Numbered from the stretch's first letter, positions 17,272 to 27,341 are shown. The stretch: DNA of 64,000 bases from Verrucomicrobiota bacterium (GCA_018648805.1 JABGQM010000003.1:24399-88398), one strand, 5' to 3'. Program-made: numbers and translations. Notes: generated from the sequence alone by a model not told the origin.

Positions 17272-18447
17272 TCATGCGCCGGCGAGGGCGAGGGCGCACA
17301 GCGTGAAAATCCCGTTGGCCAGCGCGTCGTCGTTGAAATTGTAAGCGGGGTTGTGCAGGCTCGGACTCTCCTCGCCCATGCCCAGTCGCAGCATGGCACC
17401 CTCGCGGCCCTCCAGGTAGTAGGCGAAGTCCTCAGAGCTCATGGAGGGCGCCGTCAGCTCATGCCATAGGGCGGAGCCGAGGTGGTGCTGCACCAGCGAG
17501 CGCGCCCGTGCACTGGCGGCCTCGCTGTTGATCGTGGGAAGGGCATAGCGTGACGTATAGTCGAGATCGGCCTGGATGCTTCGCGCGTCACACCTCTGGG
17601 TGATAACGGCCCGGATGCGCTGCTCTAGCTGCGCACCCCGGGCGGCTTCAAGATAGCGTACCGTACCCTCAATCCGACATCGCTCCGGGATCACATTGGC
17701 GCTCTGTCCGCCGCGCAGCGAACAGACACTGACGACGGACCCATCCTCGGCCTGCACATCGGCGTGCAGCCGTTCCAGCGCTTGCACGATCTCGGCGGCC
17801 GCCGTGAGGGGGCTGTTGCCGCACTCGGGCGTGGACCCGTGGCAGCCGCTGCCGGTGAGCTGAACAGAGAAGAATGCGGCCGCCGCCATCACGGGCCCGC
17901 TGCGGCCGGCCACGACACCCACCGGCAGGCCCGGCCAGCCGTGCAGTGCGTAGGCCGCGCTGACCCCGTCGCAGGCGCCGCGTGCCACCAGGTCGCGACC
18001 GGCGGCCACAATCTCTTCGCCGGGTTGAAAGACGAATCGGACGTTGACCGGCAGAGGTCCCTGCCGTGCGGCCAGTACACGCGCCGCGCCGACCAGCATA
18101 GCCGTGTGGCCGTCGTGCCCGCAGCTGTGCGCCATGCCCGGCGTGGTAGATCGATACGTGCAGTCGGTGGTCTCATCGATCGGGAGGGCATCCATGTCGG
18201 CCCGCAGACAGATGGTGGTGCGGCTGTCGGCCCCCGGCAGCTCCGCAATCACATCGGTATCGAGCAGCGGCGGCCACGGGGCGAGTCCCGCCGCTCTGAG
18301 CGCATCGCGCACGCAGGCCGCCGTGCGTTTCTCGTGCAGCGCGATCTCCGGGTGGGCGTGCAGATCCTGTCGCAGTGCCCGCACGCCGGGCAGCACGCCC
18401 TGAACGGCGCGCTGCAACTCCTCTGCAACTGTGTCTGTGAGTGCCAT
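17272..18447 (-). CDS. M20 family amidohydrolase (hippurate/N-acyl-amino acid hydrolase type)
   Basis: A 391-residue cytoplasmic metallopeptidase of the M20D group that removes acyl groups from amino acids. Metal and catalytic motifs appear in order: LRQDLHAHPEIALHE near residue 25, CLRADMDALPIDE near 83, MAHSCGHDGHTAMLVGAA near 107, FVFQPGEEIVAAGRDLV near 137 and SMSSEDFAYYLEGREGAMLRLG near 345. The Cys-Gly-His-Asp-Gly-His motif is typical of indole-acetyl and hippurate hydrolases. Its ATG overlaps the stop of the small upstream gene by one base (TGATG), so they form a coupled pair. Confidence 0.92.
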   Translation of the reverse strand: MALTDTVAEELQRAVQGVLPGVRALRQDLHAHPEIALHEKRTAACVRDALRAAGLAPWPPLLDTDVIAELPGADSRTTICLRADMDALPIDETTDCTYRSTTPGMAHSCGHDGHTAMLVGAARVLAARQGPLPVNVRFVFQPGEEIVAAGRDLVARGACDGVSAAYALHGWPGLPVGVVAGRSGPVMAAAAFFSVQLTGSGCHGSTPECGNSPLTAAAEIVQALERLHADVQAEDGSVVSVCSLRGGQSANVIPERCRIEGTVRYLEAARGAQLEQRIRAVITQRCDARSIQADLDYTSRYALPTINSEAASARARSLVQHHLGSALWHELTAPSMSSEDFAYYLEGREGAMLRLGMGEESPSLHNPAYNFNDDALANGIFTLCALALAGA

Positions 18448-18725
18448 CAGCAGCCGTACCAGAAATCGAGGACCGCTTCACGCGATGGCATGGGGGCAGG
18501 CCCACGCATCTGTTGACACAGCATCAGATCGATGTCGTCAAACGCCTCCTGGAGATTGGGTGCCGGCGTGTGTTGCTGCGCATCGGTCAATCCGCACGAG
18601 AGGAACGCCGGCCAGCGGTCCGGCCGCTCGCCACGGAAGACCGCCGCCTGGCGACGCTTGGCCAGCGCGATCCTATCTTCATCTGCCTTGTAAAGGTCGC
18701 GCCATTCCCCGACGTCGAAAGCCAT
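18447..18725 (-). CDS. Small protein, possible N-terminal remnant of a uroporphyrinogen decarboxylase-like enzyme
   Basis: A 92-residue frame starting MAFDVGEWRDLYKADEDRIALAKRRQ at ATG 18725, preceded by GGGGTAAGAG. It continues with AAVFRGERPDRWP and LQEAFDDIDLMLCQQM. The pattern resembles the opening of URO-D-like methyltransferase-related proteins common in PVC bacteria, which are about 350 residues, but the catalytic barrel is missing. The stop TGA overlaps the ATG of the M20 gene by one base, which argues that the short frame is translated. It may be a real small protein or a truncated gene now serving as a coupled leader. Confidence 0.5.
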   Translation of the reverse strand: MAFDVGEWRDLYKADEDRIALAKRRQAAVFRGERPDRWPAFLSCGLTDAQQHTPAPNLQEAFDDIDLMLCQQMRGPAPMPSREAVLDFWYGC

Positions 18726-18819
18726 GCTCTTACCCCTATATGGACTCTGTATTCGAAACGTCAGCAGCATAGCGCCACGTATCTATGGACGCAATGGACG
18801 ATATCTCCATGGGTAAATC

Positions 18820-18963
18820 ACGGACGCATCTGCGATGCATTGCACATGGCGGGGTAGTGGACTGTACGTGCGTATCTCCGAGACGCACGCCCTCTGCACG
18901 GGCACATCTCGGAGATATGTGCCTACTGCGCCGCTCCATGCAATAGGTCGCAGATGCGCCCGT
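18820..18963. repeat. Palindromic multi-hairpin element
   Basis: The outer arms ACGGACGCATCTGCGA (18820-18835) and TCGCAGATGCGCCCGT (18948-18963) are complementary over 16 bp with one mismatch. Between them are two perfect or near-perfect hairpins: 18868-18888 (GTGCGT...ACGCAC) and 18901-18923 (GGCACATCTC...GATATGTGCC). Their inner parts TATCTCCGAGA and TCTCGGAGATA are also complementary to each other, so the whole 144 bp can fold either as one long stem or as a cloverleaf. It lies between divergent genes. No coding frame is likely here. Confidence 0.8.
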
Positions 18964-19063
18964 AAGTCACCTGCTTGCAATTTTTCTTGGAACAAACTCG
19001 CAGGCAGCAGCGTCTTATTGTAAACGGGTTCTAGTTTGTGCGACTGATTTGAAAGGAACATCC

Positions 19064-22000
19064 ATGAAACGTCTCTGCAGTCTGTTGGTTTTGTCTCTCC
19101 TCATGTTGGCGAGCGCGTTCGCGGTGGAAAAGAGTGGGGGGGCGGTCGCCGACAAGGCTGCGGAGGCGAAATCGCTGCCTGATGCCTGGGCCGAAGTGCA
19201 TGCCGCCCAAAAGGCGGGGAAACCTAAGACCGCTATCGAGCTGATCAAGCCGCTGATCAAACAGGCCGTTGAGGCGGGTGACTACCCGTTCGCGGTCAAG
19301 GCGATCGGCTACCGCATCAAGGCGGAGGGCGATATCGAGGGCCATAAGGCCGAGGAGCGCATCACGCGCATGCATGCGGAACTCGCCACGGCACCCGCGG
19401 CAATGAAGCCGATCATGCAGACACTGCTCGCGCATTGGTATTGGGGCTACTTCCAACAGAACCGCTGGCGCTTTATGCAACGCACCCAGACGGCCGCAGT
19501 GCCGGGCGATGATATCCTGAGCTGGGACCTGACGCGGATCTTTGCCGAGATCGACTCGCATTTCACCACCGCACTGACCGCCAGGGAGACGCTGTCTGCG
19601 ATTCCGATGGCGAGCTGGAGCATGGTCCTGGATAAACCGGGTTACACGACCAGCAAGGGCGAGAAGGGCGGAGTCCGCGACAGCTACCGGCCGACGCTCT
19701 ACGATTTTGTGGCCCACGAGGCGCTCTCCTTCTATCGCAGCGGCGAGCAGGCCGGCGCCAAGAGTCAGGACGCCTTCGAACTGAGCGTCGACAGCCCCGT
19801 GTTTGATACGCCGGCCGCCTTCATGGCGTGGAAAATAGATACATCCGACGAAGACACCAACGTGGTCAAGGCCCTGCGCCTGATGCAGGAGCTGATGCGC
19901 TTCCACGCGAAGGACGAGGATATCGCCGCCTTTATCGACGTGGACCTGCTCCGTCTGAGTTATGGCAAGAACACAGCCGTCGGTCCGGACAAGACCGCGC
20001 GCTACAAGGCGGCGCTGAAGCGCTTCATCAAGGAAAACGCGGATCACCGCATTTCAGCGCGTGCCCTGGCCGCCCTGGCAGACGAGCTCTACAAGGAGGG
20101 CGACCGGGTCAAGGCGCTCGCATTGGCGCAGCGTGGCACCACACTCTTCTATAATAGTCCCGGCGGAAACCAGTGCTACAACCTGGTCCAGCGCATCACG
20201 TCGAAGTCCTCGCAGATTAAGACCGAGCGGGTATGGAACGCGCCCTGGCCGAAGATCGCGGTGACCTACCGTAATCTGACCAACGTCCACTTCCGCGTCG
20301 TGTCGCAGGACTGGGAGAAACTGATCAAGCGCAAGGGCTGGCAGTGGGAGCAACTCGACCATGCGCAGCGGCAGGCGTTGCTGAAGCGTGACCCTGTTGC
20401 CAGTTGGAGCGCACCCCTGCCGCCCACGACCGACTATCACGACCGGCAAGAGCTGCTGCCGGCACTGGAAGACCTCGCGCCTGGATTCTATATCCTGCTC
20501 AGCAGCCACAAGGCAGATTTCAGTGAAGGCGAGAATGTGGTGAGTCACACGCCGATCTGGGTCAGCGACCTGGCGTTGGTGATGCGTGACCGGCGCGGCA
20601 GCGGCAAGCTGGAAGGCTTTGTACTCGACGCCCGTCTCGGACGTCCCATCGCAGGCGCCACGGTGCGTTCATGGTCTCGTGCGCGGCGAGGGGAAAAGGC
20701 GGCTGGGCCCGAAACCACCACGGATGCCAACGGCTTGTTCCGACTGTCGGTCAACGCGGACCGTGCCTCCCACATCGTGCTGGTCAGTCACGACGGTCAG
20801 CAGGTGTCGTCCACACAGGCGCAGGTCAACTCGTGGCGCGCTGAGACGCCCCGCACGCAGACCCTGTTCTTCACCGACCGCTCACTCTATCGCCCCGGCC
20901 AGACGGTTCGCTACAAAGGGCTCTGTATCCGCTTCGACCGCGAGGGGGACAACTACGCGGTACTCGGGGGCCAGGATGTGACCGTCAAGTTCCGTGATGC
21001 CAATGGCAAGGAGATCACCCACCAGAAACACAAGGCCAATGACTACGGCTCGTTTGCCGGCAGTTTCACCGCACCCGCCGACCGCGCCACCGGGCGGATG
21101 ACGATCCTGGTTGATGGCGATCCGCGCGGACGGGCCACTGTTCGTGTCGAGGAGTACAAACGACCTAAGTTCAAGGTGACCCTCGACGCGCCGACCGTGG
21201 CGGCACGACTTGATGGCGAGGTGACACTCGAAGGCCACGCGATGGCCTACACCGGCGCGGCGATCGACGGCGCGCCGGTCAGCTACCGGGTGGTCCGCGA
21301 GGTCCGCTACCCCGACTGGTGGCGCTGGTGCCGCTGGTGGTTCCCGCCACAGCAAGGCGGCAGCCAGGAGATTGCGCATGGCAAGTCAGCGTCGGAGACC
21401 GATGGTTCCTTCAGCATTACCTTTACCGCCAAGCCGGACCGCAGCGTAGACAAGGCCTCGGAGCCGACGTTCCGCTACACGGTCCATGCTGATGTGACCG
21501 ATGCTACCGGCGAAACGCGCTCATCCCAGCGCTACGTCAATGTGGGCTACACCGCACTGAAGGCAGCCCTGAGCGCCGATGAATGGCAGGACGCCGCGAA
21601 ACCGGTTGAAATTGGAGTGTCCACGCAGACGCTGGACGGCGAGGGCCAGGCGGCTGAGGTCACCGTGAAGGTCCACAAGCTCAAGGCGCCCGAGCGCGTG
21701 CAGCGGGCAAGGCTGCAGGGAGCGCATCCCTACTGGCGCCATGGCGCCGCGGCCACCGTCAAACCGGTGCCGGACCTGTCGGACCCCAACAGTTGGGCGC
21801 TGGGTGAGGTCGTGGATGAGCAGACGCTCAAGACGCTGCCCGACGGCAGCGGTGTGCTGAGCGTGAAACTGAAGCCGGGCCTCTACCGGGCCGTACTGGC
21901 CACGCAGGACCGGTTCAAGAAAGAGGTCAGCGCATTGCTGCCGATCCGTGTGGTCGATATCAAGGCGCGGACCTGCCGTTTGCGCGTACCCAGCGTCGTG

Positions 22001-25000
22001 GCGGCACCCGCCTGGTCGCTGCAGCCGGGCGATAGCTTTACGGCGCTCTGGGGTTCAGGCTACGAGACGGCGCGCGCCTATATCGAGATTGAGCACCGCG
22101 GCAAGATGTTGCGGGCCTTCTGGAGCGATACCGAGCGCACACAGGAAGTGATCGAACAGACGGTCACCGAGGCGATGCGTGGCGGCTTCACGCTGCATGT
22201 GACACAGCTGCGCGAGAATCGCGCCTACCTGACCAGTCGCAAGATCGACGTCCCGTGGCGGAACAAGGAGTTGAGCATAACGTGGGAACACATGGTCTCG
22301 AAACTCGAGCCGGGCCAGACCGAGACCTGGACCGCAGTGATCGAAGGGCCCGATGCGGAATCGGCCGTAGCCGAGATGGTGGCTGGTCTTTACGACAAAT
22401 CACTCGACGCCTTCAATCCCCACAACTGGCAGCAACGTTTCAATGTCTTCCGCCAGGATCGCACGCGGCTGCGCGCCTCCTTCCAGAATAGCATGCGTGG
22501 GCTTGAGCGTATCCAGGGCGGGTGGCGTGTGGACAGCCGGACCGTGAACCTGAACTACTGGCGCTTTCCGCGTGATCTGCTGGCCCAGCATATCCTGGTG
22601 ATACCGCACCGCCGACGTATGCTGAAGTCTGCCGGCAGGAGCGGGGGCCGAGGAGTGACGATGGCCTACGCCAGTGCTGCGCCGATGGCGGCGTCAATGA
22701 GCATGAGCGCTACTGAGTCTCTAAGCACCCAAGGGGGGGGGAAGGCTGATTTCTCTAATGCCTCCGGAGGCGATGCCGCTTCCGAAGCGCCTCCAGCCCC
22801 CGACCTGAGCCAGGTCTCGGCGCGCAAGAATCTGCAGGAGACAGCTTTCTTCTTCCCGCAGCTGGTCAGCGACGGCAGTGGCAAGGTTAAGCTCGAGTTC
22901 ACCATGCCTGAGGCGTTGACCGAATGGAAGTTCATGGCCTTTGCCCATGACAAGGAGCTGCGCTCCGGGTTCCTGCAGGACTCGGTGGTGACGGCCAAGG
23001 ATATTATGGTGCAGCCGAACCCGCCGCGCTTCCTGCGCGAGTCGGACGTGCTTGAATTCACGGTCAAAGTCAGCAACCTCTCGCCGACGCGGCAGGAGGG
23101 CAAGGTTCGCCTGAGTTTCGCCGATGCACGCACCTTGAAGGCTGTCAATGCACAGCTCGGACTGCAGGGCCTGGACAAGGCCTTCGACGTCCCGGCCAAG
23201 GAGTCGCGCACCTTCTCCTGGCGGGTCACCGTGCCGGATGGTATGGGCTTCTTGCAGTACAAGGCGGTGGGCGCCACCAGCAAGCTCTCCGACGGCGAGG
23301 AGGGCTATCTGCCGGTACTGCCGCGGCGCATCATGGTGACCGAGTCGCTGCCGCTGCCCATCCGCAAGGCGGGCGAGAAGGCGTTCCGTTTCGAGAAGCT
23401 GATCGAGTCGGCAAAATCCGACACGCTTGCGCACCAGAACCTGGTCGTGCAGATGGTCTCCAATCCCTCCTGGTATGCCGTGATGGCGTTGCCTTACCTG
23501 ATGGAGTATCAGCACCAGTGCAGTGAACAGACCTTCAACCGGCTCTACGCCAACGCCGTGGCGCGGCATATCGCGAAGTCCGACCCCAAGATCCGCCGCA
23601 TCTTCGACCTCTGGAAGGGGACCGATGCGCTGAAGAGCCCGATGGAGAAGAACCAGGACCTCAAAGCCGTCATGCTGGAAGAGACGCCATGGCTGGCGCA
23701 GGGCGAGGATGAGAGCGAAGCACGTCGCCGGGTGGGCGTGCTGTTCGATGACAACCGGCTCGACAAGGAGACTGCCGCCAACATGCGCCGCATGGCAGAG
23801 CTACAGCTCAGCGATGGAGCTTGGCCCTGGTTCCCGGGCGGACGGGGCAGCGACTACATCACGCTCTACATTACGACCGGCTACGGCCGTATTCGTCACC
23901 TCGGGGTCAAGGGCATCCAGATGGCACCGGCCATCAAGTCTCTGAACCGGCTGGATGGCTGGATCGACAAGATCTACCGGGATATCCTCAAGCACAAAAC
24001 CGAGGACTCGGACCATCTCAGCTCGACCATCGCGCTCTATCTCTACGGTCGCAGCTTCTTCCTGGAGGATCAGACGATCAGCGCGACGCATCGTGAGGCC
24101 GTCGACTACTTCCTGGATCAGGCTTCCAAGTACTGGCTAAAGCTTCCACGTCAGAGCCAGGCCCATCTCGCGCTGGCCGTGAAGCGGTTTGGTCAGGACA
24201 GAGAGACCCCGGCCGCGATTATGACGTCGCTGCGGGAGTTCTCGAAGACCGACGATGAGATGGGTATGTTCTGGCGTGACGAGGAGTACTCCTGGTGGTG
24301 GTACCGCGCCCCGATCGAGACGCAGGCCATGATGATCGAGGCGTTCGACGAGGTCGCCGGCGATAAGCAGTCGGTCGAAGACTGCAAGGTCTGGCTGCTC
24401 AAGCAGAAACAGACCCAGGACTGGAAGACGACCAAGGCGACGGCCGATGCGGTTTATGCGCTGTTGCTGCGCGGCTCCGACCTGCTGGCGTCCGACGAGC
24501 TGGTCAAGGTATCGCTGGCCGGCAAGACCATTGAACCCAAGGATGTCGAGCCCGGAACCGGCTTCTACGAGGAGCGTTTCGGTCGCGGCGAGATCAAACC
24601 CGCCATGGGCGAGATCACGCTGACCAAGGTCGACGACGGTGTCGCCTGGGGCAGTCTGCACTGGCAGTACTTCGAGGATATGAGCAAGGTGACGCCTCAC
24701 GAAGGCACGCCGCTCAAGCTGGAGAAGGCGTTGTACACCAAGGTCAACACGAAGAAGGGCCCCGTCCTGCAGCCGGTTGAAGGCGCGATCGCTGTCGGCG
24801 ATGAACTGGTGACGCGGATCGTGCTGCGTGTTGACCGCGACATGGAATACGTGCATCTCAAGGATCAGCGCGGCAGCGGCACGGAGCCGGTCAACGTGCT
24901 CTCGAGCTACAAATACCAAGACGGCTTGCGCTACTACGAGTCGACCAAGGACACCGCCAGTCACTTCTTCATCGACTACCTGCCCAAGGGTACCTACGTG

Positions 25001-25126
25001 TTCGAGTACTCATCGCGCGTCCAGCACCGCGGCGCGTACCAGAGCGGCATGGCCTCGGTGCAGTGCATGTACGCCCCGGAATTCAACAGCCACAGCCAGA
25101 GCTTCTCCCTGCGCGTCGAGCAGTAG
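19064..25126 (+). CDS. Alpha-2-macroglobulin family protein with thioester motif
   Basis: A 2020-residue periplasmic protease trap. ATG 19064 has AAAGGA upstream and the N-terminus MKRLCSLLVLSLLMLASAFAVE is a type I signal peptide, not a lipobox. The macroglobulin domain signature TDRSLYRPGQTVRYKGL occurs near residue 605, the central A2M motif VQPNPPRFLRESDVLEF near 1320, and the thioester CSEQ at Cys1486 inside EYQHQCSEQTFNRLYANA. This fits the CxEQ rule, so the covalent trap should work. A Gly/Ser/Ala/Met-rich loop near 1195-1250 may be the bait region. Unlike classical bacterial A2M genes, no penicillin-binding protein 1C lies beside it. Confidence 0.93.
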   Translation: MKRLCSLLVLSLLMLASAFAVEKSGGAVADKAAEAKSLPDAWAEVHAAQKAGKPKTAIELIKPLIKQAVEAGDYPFAVKAIGYRIKAEGDIEGHKAEERITRMHAELATAPAAMKPIMQTLLAHWYWGYFQQNRWRFMQRTQTAAVPGDDILSWDLTRIFAEIDSHFTTALTARETLSAIPMASWSMVLDKPGYTTSKGEKGGVRDSYRPTLYDFVAHEALSFYRSGEQAGAKSQDAFELSVDSPVFDTPAAFMAWKIDTSDEDTNVVKALRLMQELMRFHAKDEDIAAFIDVDLLRLSYGKNTAVGPDKTARYKAALKRFIKENADHRISARALAALADELYKEGDRVKALALAQRGTTLFYNSPGGNQCYNLVQRITSKSSQIKTERVWNAPWPKIAVTYRNLTNVHFRVVSQDWEKLIKRKGWQWEQLDHAQRQALLKRDPVASWSAPLPPTTDYHDRQELLPALEDLAPGFYILLSSHKADFSEGENVVSHTPIWVSDLALVMRDRRGSGKLEGFVLDARLGRPIAGATVRSWSRARRGEKAAGPETTTDANGLFRLSVNADRASHIVLVSHDGQQVSSTQAQVNSWRAETPRTQTLFFTDRSLYRPGQTVRYKGLCIRFDREGDNYAVLGGQDVTVKFRDANGKEITHQKHKANDYGSFAGSFTAPADRATGRMTILVDGDPRGRATVRVEEYKRPKFKVTLDAPTVAARLDGEVTLEGHAMAYTGAAIDGAPVSYRVVREVRYPDWWRWCRWWFPPQQGGSQEIAHGKSASETDGSFSITFTAKPDRSVDKASEPTFRYTVHADVTDATGETRSSQRYVNVGYTALKAALSADEWQDAAKPVEIGVSTQTLDGEGQAAEVTVKVHKLKAPERVQRARLQGAHPYWRHGAAATVKPVPDLSDPNSWALGEVVDEQTLKTLPDGSGVLSVKLKPGLYRAVLATQDRFKKEVSALLPIRVVDIKARTCRLRVPSVVAAPAWSLQPGDSFTALWGSGYETARAYIEIEHRGKMLRAFWSDTERTQEVIEQTVTEAMRGGFTLHVTQLRENRAYLTSRKIDVPWRNKELSITWEHMVSKLEPGQTETWTAVIEGPDAESAVAEMVAGLYDKSLDAFNPHNWQQRFNVFRQDRTRLRASFQNSMRGLERIQGGWRVDSRTVNLNYWRFPRDLLAQHILVIPHRRRMLKSAGRSGGRGVTMAYASAAPMAASMSMSATESLSTQGGGKADFSNASGGDAASEAPPAPDLSQVSARKNLQETAFFFPQLVSDGSGKVKLEFTMPEALTEWKFMAFAHDKELRSGFLQDSVVTAKDIMVQPNPPRFLRESDVLEFTVKVSNLSPTRQEGKVRLSFADARTLKAVNAQLGLQGLDKAFDVPAKESRTFSWRVTVPDGMGFLQYKAVGATSKLSDGEEGYLPVLPRRIMVTESLPLPIRKAGEKAFRFEKLIESAKSDTLAHQNLVVQMVSNPSWYAVMALPYLMEYQHQCSEQTFNRLYANAVARHIAKSDPKIRRIFDLWKGTDALKSPMEKNQDLKAVMLEETPWLAQGEDESEARRRVGVLFDDNRLDKETAANMRRMAELQLSDGAWPWFPGGRGSDYITLYITTGYGRIRHLGVKGIQMAPAIKSLNRLDGWIDKIYRDILKHKTEDSDHLSSTIALYLYGRSFFLEDQTISATHREAVDYFLDQASKYWLKLPRQSQAHLALAVKRFGQDRETPAAIMTSLREFSKTDDEMGMFWRDEEYSWWWYRAPIETQAMMIEAFDEVAGDKQSVEDCKVWLLKQKQTQDWKTTKATADAVYALLLRGSDLLASDELVKVSLAGKTIEPKDVEPGTGFYEERFGRGEIKPAMGEITLTKVDDGVAWGSLHWQYFEDMSKVTPHEGTPLKLEKALYTKVNTKKGPVLQPVEGAIAVGDELVTRIVLRVDRDMEYVHLKDQRGSGTEPVNVLSSYKYQDGLRYYESTKDTASHFFIDYLPKGTYVFEYSSRVQHRGAYQSGMASVQCMYAPEFNSHSQSFSLRVEQ

Positions 25127-25316
25127 GGTGGGGGGATGGCAAAGGGCGGGAGCGCGACAATCAGCCGTGAAGAGGCGATGCGAATTGACTTGGAGGTATC
25201 AAGACAGAAGAATTGAGCGGTCAACGAATAGATGAGATGAATGAAGAAGAGATGCACGATTCGGATAGTCTTCTGACCGAAGCGCAATCCTTCACTGACC
25301 CGAGAGTTCTGTCGCC

Positions 25317-26018
25317 ATGCTGAGTATTCTGATTGCCGTCTACAACGAACAAGAGTGCCTTGCCGATGTCATCACTGAACTGTTCACCGTGCTGGCCGGG
25401 ATGGATATGGCCTCTGAGGTGGTGGCGATCAATGATGGGTCGACCGACGGCTCCCTCGATATTCTGAACGGACTGAAGGGGCAGTACCCCACATTGCGTG
25501 TCCTCTCGTTGAACCCGCATTCCGGGCAGAGCGCCGCCTTCGGCGTCGGGTTCAGACGCGCCAAGGGCGACGTCCTAATCACGATCGACGCCGACGGGCA
25601 GAATGACCCCGCCGATATACCCACGCTCATGGGGCACATGCAAGCATGCGATGCCTGTTGTGGATACCGCGCCGACCGGCAGGACACCTTCAGTCGACGC
25701 CTCGGCGGCAAGCTGGCCAACGGCGTTCGAAATGCGCTGCTGGGTGAAGACATCATTGACACGGGGTGTTCACTGAAAGCGTTCAAGGCCGACTTTGTGC
25801 GGGACGTGACGATGTGGGACGGCATGCACCGCTTTCTGCTCAGCTTTGTCAAGATGAAGGGGGGCGTCATCAAACAGATCCCCGTTAATCATCGGCGGAG
25901 GCAGGCCGGCACCAGCAAGTATACCAACCTTGGCCGATTGAAAACGATCGTATCGGATTTACGGGCCGTGCGCTGGATGCAGAGCCGACACCGCCCCTTC
26001 GACGTAGAGGAAAGCTGA
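25317..26018 (+). CDS. Glycosyltransferase family 2, DPM1-like, soluble
   Basis: A 233-residue GT-A glycosyltransferase resembling dolichol/polyprenyl-phosphate mannose synthases. It shows ILIAVYNEQE at the start, the nucleotide loop VVAINDGSTDGS, and the metal motif TIDADGQNDPADI; the GTSKYTN stretch near residue 195 is the conserved acceptor-side motif of DPM1-like enzymes. Unlike the three GT2 genes at 43.6-55 kb it has no C-terminal TM helices. Start ATG 25317 has no strong ribosome binding site. It ends 3 bp before the end of the convergent GH172-type gene. The donor sugar is not deducible. Confidence 0.85.
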   Translation: MLSILIAVYNEQECLADVITELFTVLAGMDMASEVVAINDGSTDGSLDILNGLKGQYPTLRVLSLNPHSGQSAAFGVGFRRAKGDVLITIDADGQNDPADIPTLMGHMQACDACCGYRADRQDTFSRRLGGKLANGVRNALLGEDIIDTGCSLKAFKADFVRDVTMWDGMHRFLLSFVKMKGGVIKQIPVNHRRRQAGTSKYTNLGRLKTIVSDLRAVRWMQSRHRPFDVEES

Positions 26019-26021
26019 CGG

Positions 26022-27164
26022 TCAGATGTCCAGCCGTGCTCCCCGCTTGCCGTCCGTGCGCAACGCGGCGATACGATCTGCCACCGGCATCAGCGGCGGC
26101 AGGTTGCTCTCCGGACGGTCGAGGTAGAAGTAGGCGCAGCTTGACCAGTCATCGGTGCGCTCGAACAGGCCGCGGCCAGGCTCACTCACATCAATAGGCT
26201 CATTGGTTCCGGCGCGTAGAACTTCCTGCTTGTTGAACAGCCATTGTGCGTTCTGGGTCGGGCCGTGATAGCCCATCTGTTGGATGGTACCGCGGATGTC
26301 GGTGCGGAAGTAGATGGGATCCGGAATGTGATACCGGTAGAAGCACATGCGGGGTCCGGGCGCTACAAAATGGCATCCCTGATAGCGATTGGCGAACGGC
26401 CCCTGTCCCCATGACGTTCCAATGTAGTCCTCGCATCCCGTGCCGCAAAGCGTGGGGTGCCCGGCGTCGCCATCCACGTAGAGTTTGACTTCGCCCTCGC
26501 CCCACCAGGCCCCGACCCAGCGGGCGTCTGCCTGCATGCCGAAGTTGACCCCCAGGTATCGTCCCGCGCCTTCGATCCGCGGCAGAAATGTGTAGTCTTC
26601 GCATGGGACTGTCGGGTTCTCACGATTAAACCAGGCATGCAGATAGAGCGCATCATCAACGGCATCATGGATCGTCAGGTCAATCTGCATCCAGTACATG
26701 TCCAGATCACGCTCGGTCTCGTTGGTGACAGTCATCTTGAAACCGCTGCGGAACGGCATCGGCACGTAACTGTTGAAGTTCCGGCCTTCCGGATTCGTGA
26801 AGAGCTCTGACTCGAAGGGCGGCATCTCACCCAGTCCGCACCCGAAGAAATCACCCCACGGTACACTGATCGCCGGCGTACTTGCCCCGTCCCAGAAGAA
26901 CTCGACCTTCAGCCCACGCACCATCGTGGGGGAGCGGTCACTGATCGTTGTCCAGATATGCCGGACGATCCCGCTGCTCCCGCTGTAGTCGGCCAGCGTC
27001 ATGGTCGCACCCGCGGCCAGTGCCCCATAACAGGGCGCCCCCTTGCGACCGTTGTTCGTTGTGCCGCCCGCGCCCTTCAGCGCCTGTGGATTCTCCGGAC
27101 TGATCCAACGCGCCTCAACCTTGGGCGGCACCGGACCATAGAGTGGGATATTCGTATCTGGCAT
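26022..27164 (-). CDS. DUF2961 / GH172-type glycoside hydrolase
   Basis: A 380-residue protein of the DUF2961 family, now known as glycoside hydrolase family 172, which includes difructose-dianhydride and D-arabinofuranose-active enzymes. The hallmark GTGCEDYIGTSWGQGPFANRYQGCHF is near residue 250, with Thr replaced by Cys in the more usual GTGTEDYF. GIVRHIWTTIS near 65 and VPWGDFFGCG near 105 are further family blocks. It lacks a signal peptide, so the enzyme looks cytoplasmic, and is shorter than multi-domain members. ATG 27164 has GAGGAGAG upstream, favouring it over the longer frame from 27227. It is divergent from the DUF6288-like gene. Confidence 0.88.
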   Translation of the reverse strand: MPDTNIPLYGPVPPKVEARWISPENPQALKGAGGTTNNGRKGAPCYGALAAGATMTLADYSGSSGIVRHIWTTISDRSPTMVRGLKVEFFWDGASTPAISVPWGDFFGCGLGEMPPFESELFTNPEGRNFNSYVPMPFRSGFKMTVTNETERDLDMYWMQIDLTIHDAVDDALYLHAWFNRENPTVPCEDYTFLPRIEGAGRYLGVNFGMQADARWVGAWWGEGEVKLYVDGDAGHPTLCGTGCEDYIGTSWGQGPFANRYQGCHFVAPGPRMCFYRYHIPDPIYFRTDIRGTIQQMGYHGPTQNAQWLFNKQEVLRAGTNEPIDVSEPGRGLFERTDDWSSCAYFYLDRPESNLPPLMPVADRIAALRTDGKRGARLDI

Positions 27165-27341
27165 CGTATCGCTCTCCTCATGAACAGTGGGAACACGGCG
27201 CCACTGTAACGACATCGCACCCCACAATCGAATCTTTTGCCAATCATCCGAAAATGCACACTATCCAGAGACACATCTCCATTTCCTGAGTGAGGCAGTT
27301 TTGCTAGAGTGGCGCGACTGTGAGAGAAAAGGGAGATGACG

